Positions 1-7,235 of a DNA stretch of 12,929 nt are shown here, one piece after another. The position numbers and the translations under genes are program-made. Below the pieces are notes generated by a model that did not search any database, was not told the origin of the DNA, and was given only the letters and a program-made list of their open reading frames with translations. Numbering within the stretch: position 1 is the stretch's first letter; each line of letters starts with the position of its first letter. This DNA is from Crocinitomicaceae bacterium (GTDB lineage Bacteria > Bacteroidota > Bacteroidia > Flavobacteriales_D > Crocinitomicaceae), in NCBI GenBank assembly GCA_002696025.1, contig NZQU01000071.1, positions 1 to 12,929 of the forward strand. The letters are read 5' to 3'.

Positions 1-520
1 CTGTATTGAGTTTTAATTGACTCTGCTCTTGAATTTCTAAGGCACATTCAACCATTTTCTTTGTAGCACCAGGAAAGTCAACAATGCCAGTGCAAGGGAC
101 CAAAAGCCCAGCAATACCTTCAACTTCCGGTTCAATTTCCTTAATTTGTTCAGGATTTAGTTTTTTTAAACCTTCAATTTTATTTTCTAGACCAGTTTTG
201 TATATTTTATCTAGGTTAGGAAGCTCTTTTTCTTCTATAGCTACGACCACTTTCCCACAAACATCATGAGCAATGTCATGATCTTTACAAAAAGCAACCA
301 ATTCATGCCTTCCTTCAATACAATTTTTGGCTTTAAGAGAACCAGGTTTATAGTATAATCCTGAATGTATAACTCCTGAATTGTGACCAGTTTGATGACC
401 AGCTAATTCACTTTCTTTTTCAAATAGAATTATTTTCAGGTGTGGATGTTTTTTTTGCAGCTTATACAATGTTGCTGCTCCTACAATGCCACCTCCAATA
501 ATTGCAATATCAAATGTCAT
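1..520 (-). CDS. lhgO: L-2-hydroxyglutarate oxidase, N-terminal part (partial)
   Basis: This is the first 173 codons of an FAD-dependent oxidoreductase; the 3' end lies beyond the left edge. The protein starts MTFDIAIIGGGIVGAATLYK, a Rossmann FAD-binding motif (GGGIVG, residues 9-14). The stretch at about residues 42-64 (HQTGHNSGVIHSGLYYKPGS and on) is the signature I associate with LhgO/L2HGDH proteins. Members of this family oxidise L-2-hydroxyglutarate to 2-oxoglutarate and pass electrons to the respiratory chain; family proteins are about 400 residues, so less than half is visible. The ATG at 518-520 is the only sensible start, because the ATG just upstream (528-530) hits a stop after two codons. 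A perfect -7 promoter motif lies just upstream, so it is probably transcribed on its own. Nothing links it to the polysaccharide genes. A broader DAO-family oxidoreductase is the alternative. Confidence 0.85.
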   Translation of the reverse strand, partial: MTFDIAIIGGGIVGAATLYKLQKKHPHLKIILFEKESELAGHQTGHNSGVIHSGLYYKPGSLKAKNCIEGRHELVAFCKDHDIAHDVCGKVVVAIEEKELPNLDKIYKTGLENKIEGLKKLNPEQIKEIEPEVEGIAGLLVPCTGIVDFPGATKKMVECALEIQEQSQLKLNT

Positions 521-538
521 TTTAATTCATTTAAAGCA

Positions 539-546
539 CAAAAGTA
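539..546 (-). promoter_or_regulatory. Bacteroidota-type -7 promoter element for lhgO
   Basis: Read on the minus strand the sequence is TACTTTTG, an exact match to the Bacteroidota -7 consensus TAnnTTTG. It sits 18 nt upstream of the lhgO ATG, giving a predicted leader of about 12-15 nt. I see no clear TTG -33 element at the expected distance upstream. The call rests on motif and position alone. Confidence 0.5.
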
Positions 547-582
547 ATAAAATAGAAAAGTAGAAGAGCTGATTTTTTAAGA

Positions 583-942
583 TTAAAGTGATTGATGATT
601 GGTTAAAAAGGATGAGATTAGTTCTTTGTAAGAATCTTCACAAAAAAAGATATACTGATCTTTTTTTAAATCACTAATTAATTTTAATTCTTTTACTACA
701 TTTTCTGCCCACTTTTTTTTGTATTCATTATTTTGATTGTTTAGATTTAAATCATATGGATGTATGATTTTTTGAGGGCCTAGCAATCCATGTTTACCTG
801 ACAAAATAAACAACAAATCATAATCTATTTTACCTGCCAAGTTCAACCAATTTTTAAAAAGTGAGCCTTGATATATGTCGATTGCTTTTGCTGGATGATT
901 TAATTTTTCTTTGACACAAGCAATTAAGATGATTTTTTTCAT
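583..942 (-). CDS. DUF6884-like small protein, function unknown
   Basis: A 119-residue, soluble-looking protein with no signal peptide or membrane segment. Visible landmarks are an N-terminal beta strand followed by ACVKEK (residues 8-13), then LFILSGKHGLL (44-54), and a nearby HPYDLNL (61-67). The pattern of a Cys/Lys loop followed by 'LSxKxGLL' and 'PYD' is what I recall of the uncharacterised DUF6884 family; no function is established that I can state. Its ATG overlaps the TGA of the upstream MMPL transporter gene by 4 nt (ATGA), so it is probably translationally coupled and co-transcribed with it. The family call is from memory of the motif pattern and a profile search would settle it. 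No catalytic role is claimed. Confidence 0.7.
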   Translation of the reverse strand: MKKIILIACVKEKLNHPAKAIDIYQGSLFKNWLNLAGKIDYDLLFILSGKHGLLGPQKIIHPYDLNLNNQNNEYKKKWAENVVKELKLISDLKKDQYIFFCEDSYKELISSFLTNHQSL

Positions 943-3215
943 TTTTTATTTTGCTCAGGAAAAAACAACAAAATTAAAACAGGAAGAATTGTAAGGTCAA
1001 GTATAAGTGCGGCAAAAAGAGTAATGCTCAATAGTCCTCCTAAATAGGCTGTTCCTGTAAAATTAGAGAACAGAAGCAAAAGAAATCCACTGCATAAAAC
1101 TAAAGTTGTAATAATCATTGCTTTTCCAGTAGTAATATAGGCTCTTTTTAAAGCGTATAATTTACTTCTTCCTTTTAATAATTCAATTTTAAATTTACCA
1201 AGAAAATGAATGGTGTCATCAACAGCAATACCAAAAGCAATTGTAAAAATGATGGCAGTGCTTATTTTTAAGTCTACTCCCATGTATCCCATCATTCCGC
1301 CAATAATTATTAATGGAATTAAATTTGGAATGATGCTAATCACAACCATTTTAAGAGATTTAAAAATCACACCCATAATTAGGGATACAATTCCAATAGA
1401 GATACAGAGTCCAATGATTAAGCTGGTAGATAAATATTTCATATTCTTATCCAACAAGTGAGCTGATCCTGTAACAATTATGTTGTACTTTGATTGTAAG
1501 TTTTCTTTTTTTATAAATTTATTAAACTCAGCATTTCGCTTGCTAATATTCATGTTTCCTGCGTCAGGAATGTTTCCATTTATACGTAATATTTTTTCAG
1601 ATGAATCCATAATGCTATAGATGAAGTCACCTCTTCCAGCCATCTTTAGAGCTCTTTTAATTTTTTTAATTTCTCTTTTGCTTTGAGGAATCTTAAAATA
1701 TTCTGGATTTCCTGAATGAGATGCTCTATTTAATACTTTTGTTATTTGACAAATTGAAAGTTTAATTGTTGCGCCATATTCATTTGATAAATAATCTTCG
1801 ATTTTATTAATGTCATTTAATACATTAATATCAAACCATTGATCGTTAGAGTCTTTTAATTCAACTACTATTTCAAGAGGTCTTATGCCTCCATAATGGT
1901 CATCTAAATAGTTGAAATCTTGTTTGATAGAAACACTGTCATCTAGATCATCCATCATGTAATTATTGGTTTCAATAAAACTAATACCTATAACACATGT
2001 CCCGATAATTATCAATGTTATTGTGATGGTTTTTTTTGGTGCTTTCAAAACAAGAATAAACCATTTGGCGAGTTTCTTTTTCCAAAATTCACCTGTGTTT
2101 TTTCTTTCGACATATTTTGGAGTAGGAAAGAAATAGAATAAAATGGGTAATATTAAAATTGACAGAACAAAAGCAAGTAAAACTCCAGCTCCAATTACAA
2201 GTCCAAATACTTGAATAGGTTGGACTTTCACAAAGTATAATGAGAAAAAACCAATTGCTGTGGTAACAGAAGTTAATAAGGTTGCTATACCAACCTCTTT
2301 GACAGTTATCTTAATGGCTTCATATTTTGATGCTCCAACTCTTATTGCATCTAGATATCTTGACACAAGGTGTATCACATCTGACATCGCAACAATGAAC
2401 ATTATTAAAGGGATGGTTGTCAATAAAACATTTATTGGAACATCTAAAAGTCCTAATGAACCGATTAGCCATAATAGTGTTGCAACTATGATTATTTTAG
2501 GAACAATAATCCCCCATCCTGATCTAAATGCTATAAAAAGAAAAATAATCACTAAAACGGCACTTAAAACTATCGAAAACAAGAGTTCATAGTACATCAT
2601 ATTAAGATAATATTGCTGTCCTATTGTTCTACCGGCAACTCTTACTTTATCAAAATTAAATTGTTTGTATGACTCATTAATACTTGAAACAAGTTCATCA
2701 CTTTTTTCCTTCGAAAGAAAGTCGTCATGTTTTAAAAAAATACATGTGGATTTTGCATCTTCTGCTACAAAAGTATTGATGAGTTCTTTAGACTTAAATA
2801 TTCTAATTGAATCTTTTTTGAAACTAGATTTATTGAGATTTATATAAGGAATAGATTTAGGTCTTGAACTACCCGGATGAATAAAGATTTCCTTAGAATT
2901 AGTTATTGATTGTACTTGCTTTACATGAGGAACAGTACTGTCCAGTATTTTAGTAAATAAATTGATTTTATTTAAAAATGTAGAATCAAAAATTCCCTTT
3001 TCATTTTCAATAGCAATCAACAGAAAGTCATTGTCTGATTTAAATTTTTCTCGGTGTTTTAAAAAGTACTCAGTTTCAATGTCATCATCTGGAAAAAACT
3101 TTTCAAAATCATAATCAAATCCAACTTTATTAACCTGAAAAGCAAAAAAAACAGAGCATATAATAAATGCAATGATTCCAACTTTAGTATATATTTTAAA
3201 CTTTTTTTCTGTCAT
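939..3215 (-). CDS. MMPL/RND-family transporter (HAE3-like)
   Basis: A 758-residue inner-membrane protein with the duplicated RND layout. It has TM1 (about 12-28), a large extracytoplasmic loop (30-208), TM2-6 (about 209-363), TM7 (about 394-413), a second large loop (414-592) and TM8-12 (about 595-752). Each half has the family motif in its fourth helix: AMSDVIHLVSRY (276-287, Asp279) and GIAVDDTIHFLGKF (662-675, Asp666/667). Such acidic residues carry protons in RND pumps. At under 800 residues it fits the MMPL/HAE3/HpnN group, which exports lipids or other hydrophobic molecules, rather than AcrB-size drug pumps (over 1000). No adjacent membrane-fusion protein or outer-membrane channel gene is visible. 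The substrate cannot be read from sequence. The gene is followed by a DUF6884-like gene with a 4-nt overlap, and has its own predicted promoter. Confidence 0.9.
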   Translation of the reverse strand: MTEKKFKIYTKVGIIAFIICSVFFAFQVNKVGFDYDFEKFFPDDDIETEYFLKHREKFKSDNDFLLIAIENEKGIFDSTFLNKINLFTKILDSTVPHVKQVQSITNSKEIFIHPGSSRPKSIPYINLNKSSFKKDSIRIFKSKELINTFVAEDAKSTCIFLKHDDFLSKEKSDELVSSINESYKQFNFDKVRVAGRTIGQQYYLNMMYYELLFSIVLSAVLVIIFLFIAFRSGWGIIVPKIIIVATLLWLIGSLGLLDVPINVLLTTIPLIMFIVAMSDVIHLVSRYLDAIRVGASKYEAIKITVKEVGIATLLTSVTTAIGFFSLYFVKVQPIQVFGLVIGAGVLLAFVLSILILPILFYFFPTPKYVERKNTGEFWKKKLAKWFILVLKAPKKTITITLIIIGTCVIGISFIETNNYMMDDLDDSVSIKQDFNYLDDHYGGIRPLEIVVELKDSNDQWFDINVLNDINKIEDYLSNEYGATIKLSICQITKVLNRASHSGNPEYFKIPQSKREIKKIKRALKMAGRGDFIYSIMDSSEKILRINGNIPDAGNMNISKRNAEFNKFIKKENLQSKYNIIVTGSAHLLDKNMKYLSTSLIIGLCISIGIVSLIMGVIFKSLKMVVISIIPNLIPLIIIGGMMGYMGVDLKISTAIIFTIAFGIAVDDTIHFLGKFKIELLKGRSKLYALKRAYITTGKAMIITTLVLCSGFLLLLFSNFTGTAYLGGLLSITLFAALILDLTILPVLILLFFPEQNKK

Positions 3216-3246
3216 TGCCTAATCAATCAATTTAGTTTTTGATTCG

Positions 3247-3254
3247 CAAACATA
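3247..3254 (-). promoter_or_regulatory. -7 promoter element for the MMPL operon
   Basis: On the minus strand this reads TATGTTTG, an exact TAnnTTTG match. It lies 31 nt upstream of the MMPL transporter ATG, in the 102-nt gap after the minus-strand glycosyltransferase gene. The predicted leader is about 25-27 nt. A good -33 TTG is not obvious. The rest of the gap (3216-3317) shows no convincing hairpin terminator. Confidence 0.5.
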
Positions 3255-3317
3255 CATTTTAATATTATTGAATTCAGAATTTTTTAACATAATGATTGTT
3301 TTTTATGAATTCCTTTT

Positions 3318-4448
3318 TTAACAAATAGTTTCAACCAATAGAGGAAAAACTTTTTCGTAAGAATGGTGTTCTTCCATGCATTTTCTAGCATTTAGGCCTA
3401 AATTAACTCTTAAATCACTATCTAAAATCAACTTTTCAAGTTGAAAAAACCAGTCTTCTTTTGTTTGAGCAAATAAACAATTCTCTCCATGGTTTAACTT
3501 GTCTGAAATGCCCCATGGAGATGTAACAAAAGATATAGAAGAAGCCATATACTCTAAGCTTTTAAATGCTGTTTTAGCTTTTTCTCTTTCACCTGCAACT
3601 AACATAGGAGCTATCCCAATATCGAAAGTTGATATTTTTTCAAAATAATCAAACCCTTCATCTCCCCATTTTGAAAAGAAGCATCTGTTAAGGTTCATAT
3701 TTGGATTTTCTCGGCAAATAAAATGAAATTCAACTTGAGGATATTTATTTTCAATGGAAAGCAATTCTTTTTCAATTGATTTTACATGAACAAAATTTCC
3801 TGGAGATCCTTGCCATCCAATAATTACTTTTTCGTTTTTTTTCTTTTTGGTGATATAATCATCAAATTTTATTGCAAATGGAATATGAGTGCTCTTAATG
3901 TTAAGTTTTTTGAAATAGTCTTTTAGATATAAACTTGCCACAGTTACATTTTTTGCAACTTTAGCTGTTTGAATCGTTAAATTGTAATTTGATTCATAAT
4001 CTGCATCATAAAAATCATAAGAGATGTTTTTGTTTATTTTAGATGCAATTCTCTCGAAATAAGCATTTTTAAATGGGTAAAATGGGACAAAAGACCTTTG
4101 AACCCATACAGTTTCATATTTATTTAAGTTAAATAAAATGTTAATTCTCCTTAAAAGAACTTTGTGAAAAAAGTAATATCTTACAAATGGATTTTTTGAA
4201 TAAAACCCTGATAAAAATTCTTTCTCTTCACTAGCCCAATGTATATCAAATTCCCATTCTTCTTTTTCAAAAAGACTTTTCCACTCACCAATTCTGCTTT
4301 GGCCTCCAGCGTAATTTTTAGAGTAATAAGGGAGGGTTAAAATCTTTTTATTGGCTTTGTTTTTTCTCTTAAATAATGCAATAAATAATGCCAAGAGGAT
4401 TAATAAATTTATTTCTATTAAAAATAGATAATGAACAATTCGGTTCAT
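3318..4448 (-). CDS. Membrane-anchored GT4-like glycosyltransferase
   Basis: A 376-residue protein with a GT-B/GT4-type C-terminal half. VIIGWQGSPGNF (208-219) begins the nucleotide-sugar-binding domain. KTAFKSLEYMASSISFVTS (292-310), with Lys295 and Glu299, corresponds to the donor-binding EX7E-like region, and a typical GT4 tail follows (GISDKLNHGENCLF, then the DWFFQLEKL helix). The N-terminus is a single hydrophobic helix (about residues 7-26) followed by a basic KRKNKANKK stretch, which predicts a membrane-anchored protein with the catalytic domain in the cytoplasm. It likely adds a sugar to a lipid-linked glycan; donor and acceptor are unknown. It is transcribed away from the gmd cluster through a shared promoter region. 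The nearest upstream -7 element leaves almost no leader before this ATG, and no other Met occurs until about residue 251. Confidence 0.82.
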   Translation of the reverse strand: MNRIVHYLFLIEINLLILLALFIALFKRKNKANKKILTLPYYSKNYAGGQSRIGEWKSLFEKEEWEFDIHWASEEKEFLSGFYSKNPFVRYYFFHKVLLRRINILFNLNKYETVWVQRSFVPFYPFKNAYFERIASKINKNISYDFYDADYESNYNLTIQTAKVAKNVTVASLYLKDYFKKLNIKSTHIPFAIKFDDYITKKKKNEKVIIGWQGSPGNFVHVKSIEKELLSIENKYPQVEFHFICRENPNMNLNRCFFSKWGDEGFDYFEKISTFDIGIAPMLVAGEREKAKTAFKSLEYMASSISFVTSPWGISDKLNHGENCLFAQTKEDWFFQLEKLILDSDLRVNLGLNARKCMEEHHSYEKVFPLLVETIC

Positions 4449-4451
4449 AAA

Positions 4452-4479
4452 GCAAACATATAATAGTTAATTAGTTTGC
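4452..4479. repeat. Inverted repeat GCAAAC-N16-GTTTGC between divergent genes
   Basis: GCAAAC (4452-4457) and GTTTGC (4474-4479) are perfect 6-bp inverted arms separated by 16 bp. Each arm overlaps part of a promoter motif: the left arm is the minus-strand -7 element, and the right arm overlaps the plus-strand -7 candidate and the minus-strand -33 element. The symmetry may therefore reflect two head-to-head promoters rather than a regulator site. Confidence 0.5.
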
Positions 4480-4484
4480 AAAAA
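4453..4484 (-). promoter_or_regulatory. Promoter of the glycosyltransferase gene (-33 and -7)
   Basis: On the minus strand, TTTTTGC (4484-4478, with TTG at 4481-4479) is followed after an 18-nt spacer by TATGTTTG (4460-4453). Both elements fit the Bacteroidota sigma consensus (TTG / TAnnTTTG) well, making this the best full promoter match in the window. The ATG of the glycosyltransferase begins only 4 nt after the -7 element, so the transcript would have almost no 5' leader. Confidence 0.55.
4471..4478 (+). promoter_or_regulatory. Candidate -7 element for gmd
   Basis: TTAGTTTG differs from TAnnTTTG by one base. It would start transcription near 4483, giving gmd a leader of roughly 47 nt. It overlaps the -33 element of the divergent glycosyltransferase promoter by one base. 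No -33 TTG is visible for this direction, so the call is tentative. Confidence 0.3.
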
Positions 4485-4529
4485 TACAACTTGAGAATCA
4501 AAACGAATTCTTATTTTTGGCAAAAAAAG

Positions 4530-5636
4530 ATGAAAGTAGCTTTAATTACTGGTATTACGGGTCAAGATGGTGCATATCTTGCAGAACTTTTACTAAGTAA
4601 GGGGTATGTTGTTCATGGTGTAAAACGCCGTAGTTCCTTAATAAATACTGATCGTGTAGATCATTTATATGAAGATGTATCTGTTGAAAACAGAAGATTT
4701 ATCATGCATTATGGAGACATGACCGATTCTTTAAATATTACAGCGATCATTCAAAAAGTTCAACCTGACGAAATATATAATTTGGCTGCAATGAGCCATG
4801 TTAAGGTTAGTTTTGAGGAGCCAGAATATACTGCAAATGCTGATGGAATAGGAACATTAAGGGTTTTAGAAGCTGTTCGTCTTTTAGGCTTAACTGAAAA
4901 AACAAAAATATATCAAGCATCAACTTCTGAGCTATATGGATTGGTGCAAGAAGTTCCTCAATCTGAAAAGACACCATTTTATCCAAGGTCTCCTTATGCA
5001 GTAGCAAAATTGTATGCATATTGGATTACGGTTAATTATAGAGAAGCCTACAACTTATTTGCATGTAATGGGATTTTATTTAATCATGAATCACCCTTAA
5101 GAGGAGAAACTTTTGTTACCAGAAAAATTACAAGAGGAATTGCTCAAGTTGCTTTAGGAATGGATAAGCAACTATTTATGGGTAATATTGATGCTAAGAG
5201 AGACTGGGGACATGCCAAAGACTATGTTGAAGCCATGTGGCTTATTCTTCAGCAAAACAATGCCGAGGACTATGTTATAGCAACAGGAGAAACAACCAGC
5301 GTTCGAGATTTTATTGCAATGGCATTTCTTGAAATAGGAGTTACAATTAAATTTAATGGTACTGACATTAATGAAGTTGCTATTGTCGAATCTATAGATG
5401 AGTCAAAATATCTAGAATATATAGGTTCTGAATTTGGAGAGCATGGGCGATTAGAGCTTGGTGATCAAGTTTTAAGTATTGATGAGAGGTATTTTAGGCC
5501 AACAGAAGTAGAGCTTTTAATTGGAGATCCAACAAAATCAAAAACAAAATTGAATTGGCAACCAAAGTATGATCTTAAAGGTCTGATCGAAGAAATGGTC
5601 AAATCTGATGTTCAGCTTTTTAGGTCAAAATTATAA
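4530..5636 (+). CDS. gmd: GDP-mannose 4,6-dehydratase
   Basis: Converts GDP-D-mannose to GDP-4-keto-6-deoxy-D-mannose, the branch point to GDP-L-fucose, GDP-D-rhamnose, GDP-perosamine and similar sugars. With the ATG at 4530 the protein is 368 residues, close to the E. coli enzyme (373). It starts [20 protein letters not shown], the NADP-binding GxxGxxG site of the extended SDR fold. The catalytic residues then fall at the E. coli positions: Thr132 and Glu134 (in ASTSELYG), Tyr156 and Lys160 (in SPYAVAK). This supports the 4530 start over an in-frame TTG at 4476, which would add 18 residues and sits inside the likely promoter. It is the first plus-strand gene of the cluster. No GDP-L-fucose synthase (fcl), rmd reductase or per aminotransferase is in the window, so the final sugar cannot be named. 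Confidence 0.95.
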   Translation: MKVALITGITGQDGAYLAELLLSKGYVVHGVKRRSSLINTDRVDHLYEDVSVENRRFIMHYGDMTDSLNITAIIQKVQPDEIYNLAAMSHVKVSFEEPEYTANADGIGTLRVLEAVRLLGLTEKTKIYQASTSELYGLVQEVPQSEKTPFYPRSPYAVAKLYAYWITVNYREAYNLFACNGILFNHESPLRGETFVTRKITRGIAQVALGMDKQLFMGNIDAKRDWGHAKDYVEAMWLILQQNNAEDYVIATGETTSVRDFIAMAFLEIGVTIKFNGTDINEVAIVESIDESKYLEYIGSEFGEHGRLELGDQVLSIDERYFRPTEVELLIGDPTKSKTKLNWQPKYDLKGLIEEMVKSDVQLFRSKL

Positions 5637-5681
5637 GCATAAACAAAAGGTCTGAAAAACCTAAATTTTAATAATAAGTAA

Positions 5682-7139
5682 GTGACGTCTCTCAACAAGG
5701 TAGTTCAAAATTCATTTTTATATTCTTTTTCAAGTATAATTCTGAGGGCATCATCTATAATTTTCTTTCCTCTATTTTCATTATATCTAACTAAAGCAGA
5801 TTATGGCATTCTCTCCATAAGTCAGAGTATCTATATTATTTTAGTTTTATTAGCAGGTTTAGAATTAAATAAGGCTTTAACAAGATTTATTTTTAACAAA
5901 AACAATCACAAACAAGCTCAAGATAACAAGCTGATTTACACTTCATTATCCATTTCTTTTTCTTTCGGTTGTCTAATCGTATTGTTTATGACTTTTATTG
6001 GGCAGTATTTTTTGGGCCCCATCCTTAAAGATATATCCTATTATCCCTATGTATTTGTATATACATTATGTATTCCTTTAAACACTGTCGTTGATACATG
6101 TAGGGTTTATTTAAAGGCTAGACATAAGGGGGTTCAGGTGTTTATTTTGGATACTTCTTTTTACAGTTTTAATATTTTATTAAATCTGTTTTTTATTATC
6201 ATATTAAAATGGGATGTATTGGGCCTTATTTTTGGTACATTTTTAAATATTGTAATCTTTCTAATTATCTTAATTTTTGTTTTTTATAGAAAATTTTCTT
6301 TTTCTTTTGACCGTTCTATTGCTTTAAAGTTTTTAAAATATTCAACTCCGCTTATTCCTTATGCTATTTTAAATATTTTATTTGAGAGTATTGATAAGTT
6401 CTCATTAAATGCAAATTTAGGTTCTGAAAAATCAGGAATTTATTATTTGGCTCTTACTTTTGCGGCCATTTTTTCTGCTGTAAAAGAGTCTGTAATTAAT
6501 GCTTTAACACCATGGATTTTTGAAAATATTGAAAATAAAAATGAGTTATACCTTAGAAATGTTTTTAATGTCATTTTTGTTGGATTAGGAATAATTGCGG
6601 TTGGTATCGCCTGGTTCTCTAAAGAAGTTTTAATTATTTTATCTAGTAATCCTGAGTTTGTTCAGGCTTCATTTTACATTCCTTTTGCAGTAATGTCTTT
6701 GTATTTTATATTCTTAGGGCAACTTTTTAATATCAAGTCTTTTTACTTTGCAAAAAAAAATCATTTTTTATTTATGGCAACATTAACAGGTATCTTGATT
6801 AATCTTTTAGTTTGTCATTATTTTATTCCTTATTATGGAATATATGGTGCAGTTGCCGGAAGGATTTTTGGATCTGCAATTTTAACAGCAGTTATTGTTT
6901 ACATAAGTTTTTCTGAAACTGAAAAGAGAAATATTTATCACCTCCCAGTTTTATTAACAACACTTGTTTGCATTTTCGGATTTTGTTTATTCCCACTTTT
7001 TGATAATAATAGCTTGTATTTTCTCATTATAAAATCACTTTTATATCTGATTATATTGCTTTCTTTCTCATTTTATTTAAATAAAAAGTTTGATTTTTTT
7101 GCGATTTTAAAAAGTAAGTTCTCCTCAATTAAAAAATAA
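5682..7139 (+). CDS. wzx: Wzx-like polysaccharide flippase
   Basis: A 485-residue, strongly hydrophobic protein with about 14 predicted membrane helices, typical in length and layout for the polysaccharide transporter (PST/MOP) superfamily. The N-terminus (VVQNSFLYSFSSIILRASSI, then FFPLFSLYLTKADYGILS) matches the pattern of O-antigen flippases, including the conserved L(T/S)xxDYG segment. In this family the protein moves undecaprenyl-linked oligosaccharide units across the inner membrane. The start is GTG at 5682, directly after an in-frame TAA, and there is no upstream ATG; the first internal Met would remove about 100 residues. It follows gmd by 45 nt and probably shares its transcript. 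Wzx proteins diverge fast, so substrate cannot be inferred; the symbol reflects role, not orthology. Confidence 0.85.
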   Translation: MTSLNKVVQNSFLYSFSSIILRASSIIFFPLFSLYLTKADYGILSISQSIYIILVLLAGLELNKALTRFIFNKNNHKQAQDNKLIYTSLSISFSFGCLIVLFMTFIGQYFLGPILKDISYYPYVFVYTLCIPLNTVVDTCRVYLKARHKGVQVFILDTSFYSFNILLNLFFIIILKWDVLGLIFGTFLNIVIFLIILIFVFYRKFSFSFDRSIALKFLKYSTPLIPYAILNILFESIDKFSLNANLGSEKSGIYYLALTFAAIFSAVKESVINALTPWIFENIENKNELYLRNVFNVIFVGLGIIAVGIAWFSKEVLIILSSNPEFVQASFYIPFAVMSLYFIFLGQLFNIKSFYFAKKNHFLFMATLTGILINLLVCHYFIPYYGIYGAVAGRIFGSAILTAVIVYISFSETEKRNIYHLPVLLTTLVCIFGFCLFPLFDNNSLYFLIIKSLLYLIILLSFSFYLNKKFDFFAILKSKFSSIKK

Positions 7140-7200
7140 GTTTAATTGATGTATTTTTAAGTAGATTTATTTTCTTTTAAATACGGATTATTTTATTTTC

Positions 7201-7208
7201 TACTTTTG
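7201..7208 (+). promoter_or_regulatory. -7 promoter element ahead of the wlbA-wlbB-wlbC cassette
   Basis: TACTTTTG is an exact TAnnTTTG match and is followed by CA, a common context in this phylum. It lies 28 nt before the wlbA-like ATG, predicting a leader of about 22-24 nt. No clear TTG -33 element precedes it. A 7-bp inverted repeat (AAATACG at 7179-7185, CGTATTT at 7211-7217) brackets the element. It suggests that the cassette has its own promoter inside the cluster. Confidence 0.55.
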
Positions 7209-7235
7209 CACGTATTTTATAAATAAAATCAAGTT

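Noticed and set aside
84..269. Open frame on the plus strand in the left edge region
   Set aside because: It is antisense to the LhgO-like gene, which has an FAD motif and a recognisable family signature.
1210..2847. Open frames on the plus strand within the MMPL gene (for example 1210-1461, 2260-2592, 2665-2847)
   Set aside because: They are antisense to a clear, full-length transporter and show no family motif or membrane/soluble logic of their own.
3270..3312. Two GAATTC palindromes 37 bp apart in the gap before the MMPL gene
   Set aside because: Short AT-rich palindromes are expected by chance, and nothing else supports a regulatory or recombination role.
4476..4529. In-frame TTG extension of gmd adding 18 residues
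   Set aside because: The added residues are unlike any Gmd N-terminus and overlap the likely promoter. With ATG at 4530 the catalytic residues fall exactly at the E. coli numbers.
5645..5665. Possible terminator hairpin between gmd and the flippase (AGGT...ACCT)
   Set aside because: The stem is only 4 bp and no U-run suited to termination follows; the genes are probably co-transcribed.
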